Shown piece after piece: positions 59,601-64,000 of a stretch of 64,000 nt of DNA; the first letter of the stretch is position 1; each line of letters starts with the position of its first letter. The translations under genes and the position numbers were made by a program. The DNA comes from Aspidapion aeneum. Taxonomy: Eukaryota; Arthropoda; Insecta; Coleoptera; Brentidae. The DNA lies in assembly GCA_963576565.1 (NCBI GenBank), contig OY755046.1:48726786-48790785 (forward strand), read 5' to 3'. The notes under the pieces are model-generated. The model saw only the letters and a program-made list of their open reading frames with translations. It was not told where the DNA came from and did not search any database.

Positions 59601-59679
59601 AACCAACAAAAAGATTCTTATTACGAAAGAAGAGCTTGACAATTTGACACCAGACAAAAATAAGTTTGTGAATCGGTAA
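53463..59679 (+). CDS. Split gene: secreted TGF-beta propeptide-like protein lacking a cystine-knot domain (5' incomplete)
   Basis: Seven exons (53463-53677, 53941-54058, 54489-54652, 54868-54984, 55657-55737, 57979-58100, 59314-59679) with AG/GT borders keep one frame and give 393 residues plus TAA. Residues about 1-250 resemble a TGF-beta latency domain: an amphipathic start (LKQQILRTLG, 10-19), a beta-rich core (NLHFEIDYLS, IATATLRLYRL, LLRVTVYWFTK), then ARWVELSVKPAT and NLGLGVLVEDQEG. Sequons lie at N5, N22, N51, N118, N264 and N382, and there are only five cysteines (72, 131, 227, 280, 301). The tail (about 304-330) is charged and helix-like, and no seven-cysteine growth factor follows. 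The protein is presumably secreted, but no signal peptide exon was seen, so at least one 5' exon is missing. From memory, and not verified, secreted insect proteins such as anachronism are a possible match. The final TAA overlaps a weak donor (CGGTAAAT), so a further exon cannot be excluded. Confidence 0.8.
53941..54058 (+). CDS. Exon 2 of the TGF-beta propeptide-like gene
   Basis: The acceptor is TTTTTACACAG and the donor is GTAAGCA. Joining to the previous exon creates a cysteine (residue 72, in FYPSC). It encodes MEVWKDEDIMNLHFEIDYLS and NIATATL, which look like the first core beta strands of a propeptide fold. It leaves with AG, completed to arginine in the next exon. Confidence 0.8.
54241..54428. 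mobile_element. Palindromic MITE inside intron 2
   Basis: The outer arms (AACCATATGAATA.GGT.AG and complement) and a central perfect palindrome around GGGTTGCATTGCAACCC, with (T)n/(A)n and CTTCCTC/GAGGAAG on either side, make the whole 190 bp fold back. Confidence 0.8.
54489..54652 (+). CDS. Exon 3 of the TGF-beta propeptide-like gene
   Basis: The acceptor is CGTTTTCCAG and the donor is GTAAGTTAG. It encodes LYRLPQNGTT, a Ser/Thr/Asn-rich loop with one cysteine, then LLRVTVYWFTK and the basic run KKRRGKHVVD. The KKRR stretch resembles a proprotein-convertase site but sits in mid-domain, so cleavage is only a possibility. Confidence 0.82.
54868..54984 (+). CDS. Exon 4 of the TGF-beta propeptide-like gene
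   Basis: The acceptor is TTTTTTGCAG and the donor is GTAAGTATC. It encodes IKRRLSDSRVVSENARWVEL and SVKPATQVWTKINPKNLGL. The pattern of an aromatic residue plus 'EL.VKPA...W' followed by NLGL is the part most like the conserved middle of TGF-beta propeptides. Confidence 0.85.
55030..55570 (-). pseudogene. Tc1/mariner-like transposase fossil inside intron 4
   Basis: The minus-strand frame 55295-55567 holds a helix-turn-helix domain of the type found in insect Tc1/mariner-like transposases (LTAQRLQIAKLYYENERSTR, HIRPSERTIRCTLRNFET). Further downstream on that strand are VTVIGARYRAMLTNFLLPEI, a stop, then QQDDGATCHTA with the catalytic Asp, and after a frameshift FGPVNWSPR. It is decayed and antisense to the host gene. 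Confidence 0.8.
55657..55737 (+). CDS. Exon 5 of the TGF-beta propeptide-like gene
   Basis: The acceptor is TTATTTTTAG. It encodes VLVEDQEGKALRADKYFKG and AACTVGM. Two overlapping donors are possible (GT at 55736 or 55738). Only GTGAGT at 55738 keeps the next exon open; the other gives a TGA within exon 6. Confidence 0.82.
56330..57627. mobile_element. Foldback element inside intron 5
   Basis: The left arm (56330-56588) and right arm (57300-57627) are reverse complements. Both hold CGACCTCGGGGGGTTGC, AAAATAGCACCGTTGGAGTA and AACCAAAGTT, or their complements. The right arm carries an extra segment of about 70 bases that repeats GGTGCTATTTTC. About 700 bases lie between the arms. Confidence 0.82.
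57979..58100 (+). CDS. Exon 6 of the TGF-beta propeptide-like gene
   Basis: The acceptor is TTTGGTTACAG and the donor is GTAAGAG, leaving in phase 0. It encodes STPKPIPTIIKDVANGQPNE, LDRIHSLLGR and an NST sequon. It looks like a proline-rich linker and a short helix between the propeptide-like domain and the C-terminal module. Confidence 0.8.
58207..58274. repeat. Small inverted repeat with TAGGGTCACT ends (intron 6)
   Basis: TAGGGTCACT and AGTGACCCTA bracket 68 bases. It may be a tiny MITE. Confidence 0.55.
59314..59679 (+). CDS. Terminal exon of the TGF-beta propeptide-like gene, with stop
   Basis: The acceptor is TCTACATTTCAG; the exon runs 121 codons to TAA. It opens with PSVDICFLEFPDNFDA and PNRINACNLRK, with two cysteines 21 residues apart. 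A strongly charged stretch follows (about 304-330, helix-like, probably coiled coil), then a histidine/alanine/glycine-rich part and the end KNKFVNR. Its GC content is clearly above the flanking DNA. No cystine-knot motif is present. Confidence 0.85.
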   Translation: MLPSVDICFLEFPDNFDASHFDPNRINACNLRKAHEENQRQVERELQERLASISEYIRPVSRHIRHQSHHLASKMAAEEGQNGGASGIGFDIRSRITNKKILITKEELDNLTPDKNKFVNR

Positions 59680-62600
59680 ATTGACAGATTATTAGTTTAT
59701 AGTAGCATTAATATTTTTATTATAGTTTAGTTAGACAAAAAGTGTTGTGTGTTTTTTTGAAAAATTTGTCTTTTTTTTTGTCCTGATTCTAAATAAGAAA
59801 AATATTTTTCACCAATTGCAAAAAAGTTTGTCTGTGCCGTTTTATGGTAGGGTTTTTATTTTAAATTAAAATAATATCACTTTACCCCAAAGGATATTGT
59901 AATAATATATATAGGGTGTAATTTAAATCATGCACTTTAAGGGATGGTGGGGATGGTCAAAAGTAGACAAAATGTTCAAATAATTTTAGGTCAAAAGATT
60001 TTTTGACAACTGTAAATTTTAAAAATGACAAATTTTACAACGTCAAATAATTTTGTGATTTATTTTTATGAAAAAAATGTTTGCTATTGCTTTTCGAAAA
60101 GTTATTGGTTACGGAGATACAGTGAGACCAAATAACCTTTGAAATAGGTAAAAATTTATCAATTTTTATAAGAATTACAATTTTTATAACCTATAAAATT
60201 AAAAAAAGATGATACAGGTTTCTGTACATATCTTAAGTCCACTTAATAAAAATTGAATATATTAATATTAGCACCATATTTATTTTTTAAAAAACAGATT
60301 GGTAACAATTTTGAGTATAAGTTTAAGATAATTTTAATACCTAACCACTACCCTTGTTGCATAACTCCACAAAATTTCGATTGTCTGCTGTAATTTTTAA
60401 GGAAATTAATACAAAAAATCGATTGTGTAATAATAGTACCTAAAGAACACAAAGAAGTTTGATGCCAAATATAATAGGAAAAATATTATTATTTTTAAAA
60501 TTTATATCACCCTTTTAGCTTGTTGCATTAATTAAATTATACCCTGTATATAAATATATTATATATTATGTGCTGTGTTTTTACTCTAAAGCAAACATAA
60601 TTTCAATTCACTCGAAAGAGTATATAATCACAATTTCATTAATAGGGATCTTTTGCAGGCATTCCCATAGCTAACTTTATCTTTATTAATGCGACGTTAA
60701 ATGACAGATGTCACGTGATATTTAAAAGTCCAATTTTTACCTTTTGCAGACACAATTTTTATTTGCGTTATTTTTGTTATCCTTTATTAATCTGTCAAAA
60801 GCCTGTTTTGTGTTCTGTAGGCAAAATTAATTAAAAAGTTCCGAAAACAACTAGAGAAAAAATAAAAAACCAATACAAGTGAAAAATCGCCATGAAAATA
60901 TAGGATTAGGTCTATGTACTGTGTACTTCTTTTTCTTTTTTTTTATACACTTCACAGAACATTGATGACGTTTCGTTAGTTGGTAAACACTGTTGCCAAA
61001 AAACACATATCTACCAGTTTTTTTAATAATTCACATAAAATTAAATCTGCGGATTACCCCGCATTGGTAGCTCTTGAAATAATTGTCTGGTATCAAAAAT
61101 ATTTTAAATATACATTACATTTTGTCATAACGTTATATGCGCGGCAACACTGCCTCTAAATAAAGAAACTAGTAGCCTGCGTTATTCGAACACAAGTAAA
61201 AAGTCAAACATTATCCTTTAGTAAGGGATAAAGTTCAAACCAGGGAACTGCGCATTTCTCAAATAAAGGTTAAGTGAAAAATGGGACATGCAAGAGGTCT
61301 CTAATAATTTAAATAGTTTTTTTTTTATCAAATGAAAGATCACACAATACTGATTAAAGACTGGGTAATTAGGTATTTAGTTTTCAAATAATTGACATTT
61401 TCATTTAATATTCAACCGTATCTTTAGTCAACTATTTCAACCTAAAGAGTTGCAGAATGCGATTTTCTTTTTAAACAAATGTCGTTATTTAAGTAATGAA
61501 CAATATGTTTTATATATTATTTATTCCCGTATTTTACTTTTTTAATTTTGAAATATTGCTGATTTATTTTCTACAGCAACAAAATTTAATTTAATTTGAC
61601 ATTTATTCTTACATATGACACTTAAACAATTGTTTGAAAATCATACTTGTCAATATAAGTGCCAAATCTGTTCAATTTTTTTAGTATGATGTAGGTGTTT
61701 GTTCTTTGTTAGTTGAATGAAAAACGTACTCTAAAATTACCGAATTCGTGTAAATAGGCTATGTTATAAATCTTCACTTTTGGTCATATTTTAGAATAGT
61801 AATATTAATAAGTATGTAAATGTATTTAGAGTAAATTAAATGGTATAGTATTATAGTATTAGGAAAACACTAAATAAATAGTAAAAAAATATCATATGAA
61901 AATTAGGAAAAATTAGGATTAGGTTATGTTTTAAAAAAACAAGTTTGTGCAATTTTATTGGTACCATATCCAGTTGGCGAAAGTATATATTTGATAAATT
62001 CCAAATGACATTGACATAATTGTACTCAAACACTTCTAACAACGTCCAATTAAAATTTATCAAGTTCAAGTTCTTTATTGATGTTAATGTGCTAACGCAC
62101 TTACATACGTCAATGTCAAATGATGACAACAAAAATCTGTCAGTATAGGTTCATCAAGTGGCGATTTGGCAGTTTTAAATAAAAACTATAAATAAAGACA
62201 GACAACAAAAATTTTAAACAATTTTGACATACATTCAATCAATTGTAATAGTCAAACAGGCATAAACTTTAAAAAGTTAAAGTTTTAGAATTTAGGCTAT
62301 GAGATTTACATCATATATTTGACAAAAATGTGTCCCTGACATTTACGAGTATTCTATTAATGTGTTACCTTACCAATAAGAGCTAGAAGCAATGTTTGAT
62401 AAAGCATACCTTGTCTGGCTTTACTGTGCTGTCATGCAAGGTGATTCTCTGCTCTAATTCAGCTCGAAGGACCAAACTATGATGCATTGATCTTAAACTT
62501 TGCTTGTTGTGGCTGACTGCTTGAAATCTTGAATTTTTCTATTTATTTTATTGATACGTGAAAGAAAGTAATACATTTATAATAGGTACATATAAAAACT

Positions 62601-63290
62601 AATAAGTTTAAATGATAGCATAACATAAATTTGTTGTTTGAAACAAATTTTAATCGAAATAACAGTCAAAATTGTTTAAAATTGTTTGGTAAATTATAGA
62701 TTAGTAAAGAATTTAATTTTGGTTCCTGCAAGTACTTAGAAACGCTTTTTGTTTTAAAATAATTTTGTATTAATTTAGTTTAATATAAACTATTTTTAAT
62801 TTTTTTAAACAGGTATTTAATAATTCTAGATTGTTTTATTTGTAGGTTTGTATTCCTATTTTATTTTGTTTTTTATTATGAGTTTAGAAAAAATTTGTTT
62901 GTTGTTTTAGGGTTTTCTCATTTGGACAACAGCCCATACATTCACAGAAACAAAAACAAAATTTAAAAACTCTTTATTTATTTTATTTATATTATAATGT
63001 TAATGTAATATTTATAGAATAACTATTTGTAAAAGTGGTTTATTTATTTTTTCTTTGAGACAAAATAAGGAAAATAAATAGTGAAAAGTAAGGTCAATGT
63101 TCAAAAAAGAAAAACCTTAAATGAATTATTTGTAAATATATATTTTAAATACCCCTATTGTGCAGCTACCGAACTAAATTTAATAAAAATTTAAAGAATC
63201 AGTCAACGGATCTTTTTCTTTTCTGATGACAAACATAATTTTGGATCAGAATCTTTTTTACAAGCTTTTATTTAACTTCAGATGTTCTGT
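59680..63290 (+). other. Downstream of the gene: likely 3' UTR and AT-rich spacer
   Basis: About 3.6 kb without a convincing gene or recognised transposon. AATAAA-type hexamers occur, for example near 60245 and 60864, so the transcript may end early here. The sequence is very AT-rich with only short chance ORFs, and the true polyadenylation site cannot be chosen by eye. Confidence 0.4.
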
Positions 63291-63326
63291 CTAACTATCT
63301 AACTAACTATCAAATCTTGTGAAGCG

Positions 63327-64000
63327 TTTTTGACACACTTCCCATTATCCGATTTGGATGAAATTTGGTACACACATAGTGGTCCCATGACAATACAACA
63401 TTAAGAAATAAATATCCTCCCACCCCTACCCTCTTTCATAGAAAATTGAGTTTTTGACACACTTCCCATTATCCGATTTGGATGAAATTTGGTATACATA
63501 TAGTGATCCGATGACAATACAATATTAAGAAATAAATATCCTCCCACCCCTACCCCCTTTCATAGAAAAATGAGTTTTTGACACACTTCCCATTATCCGA
63601 TTTGGATAAAATTTGGTATTCACGTAGTGGTCCGATGACAATACAACAATAATGAAAAAATATCCCCCCACCCATATCCCCACCCCCTTCCATAGAAAAT
63701 GCATTTTTGACACCCTTCCCATTATCCGATTTGGATGAACATTGGTATACATATAGTGGTCCGATGACAATACAACATTGAAAAAAAAAAATCCTACCAC
63801 TCCTACCCCCACCCCCATCTATAGAAAAATGCGTTTTTGACACACTTCCCATTATCGGATTTGGATGAAATTTGGTATACATATAGTGGTCCGATGACAA
63901 TACAACAATAATGAAAAAATGTCCTCCCACCCCTACCCTTCACCCCCTTCCATAAAAAATGCGTTTTTGACATACTTCACTTCAAATGACTTTTATAAAA
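63327..64000. repeat. Tandem satellite, 124-130 bp units, running off the window
   Basis: Units start at 63327, 63451, 63575, 63704, 63834 and 63964 with TTTTTGACACACTTCCCATT, followed by GATGAAATTTGGTA(T/C)ACA and GACAATACAACA. The first two periods are 124, the later ones 129-130. Long minus-strand open frames here are by-products of the repeat. Confidence 0.95.

Noticed and set aside
59310..59639. Alternative frames of 60-80 codons on both strands over the last exon
   Set aside because: They are shadows of the GC-rich terminal exon; only the 59314 frame joins the splice-compatible exon chain.
63525..63930. Two minus-strand open frames of 97 and 126 codons
   Set aside because: They overlap in different frames and simply repeat the satellite unit, so they are not genes.

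Overview
The window looks like repeat-rich, AT-rich insect nuclear DNA. There are no dense operon-like genes. It holds many broken non-LTR retrotransposons of RTE and I/Jockey type, mariner relics, numerous short inverted-repeat (MITE-like) elements and one split gene with consensus GT/AG introns. The RTE and mariner flavours fit a large-genome insect, perhaps a beetle, but the order of insect is an inference.

One host gene can be supported. Seven coding exons on the + strand between 53463 and 59679 join in frame to 393 residues ending in a stop. The predicted product has the look of a TGF-beta-type propeptide (latency domain) with several N-glycosylation sequons. It then ends in a charged, probably coiled-coil tail with two cysteines instead of a cystine-knot growth factor. 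The first exon with the signal peptide was not found. Introns of this gene carry a Tc1/mariner-like transposase fossil (about 55.03-55.57 kb), a 1.3 kb foldback (56.33-57.63 kb) and a 190 bp palindrome (54.24-54.43 kb).

Layout: 0.2-0.6 kb minisatellite; 0.7-1.7, 14.6-16.3, 25.2-25.9 and 44.1-45.5 kb, four minus-strand copies of one RTE family (A); 3.6-4.0, 10.1-11.4 and 35.6-36.3 kb, a second RTE family (C); 32.3-32.8 and 50.8-52.0 kb, a third (D); 9.4-10.0 kb, a nearly intact RTE 3' end (B); 4.0-4.9 and 32.9-33.9 kb, two mariner copies; 8.3-9.1, 39.1-39.4, 41.5-42.6 and 47.5-47.9 kb, RNase H-bearing LINE 3' ends; 12.55-13.7 kb, a LINE inserted in another repeat; 20-29 kb, nested repeats, palindromes, hAT-type MITEs with readable target-site duplications and a likely tRNA-derived SINE; 36.5-43.6 kb, a string of foldback elements, including a 586 bp element with a perfect 9 bp target-site duplication (39.69-40.27 kb); 63.3-64.0 kb, a tandem satellite running off the window end.

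The transposon pieces do not work together: nearly all are decayed. Their interest lies in nesting, clean insertion footprints and the concentration of long palindromes. Between these features, long AT-rich stretches show no recognisable coding or structured content.
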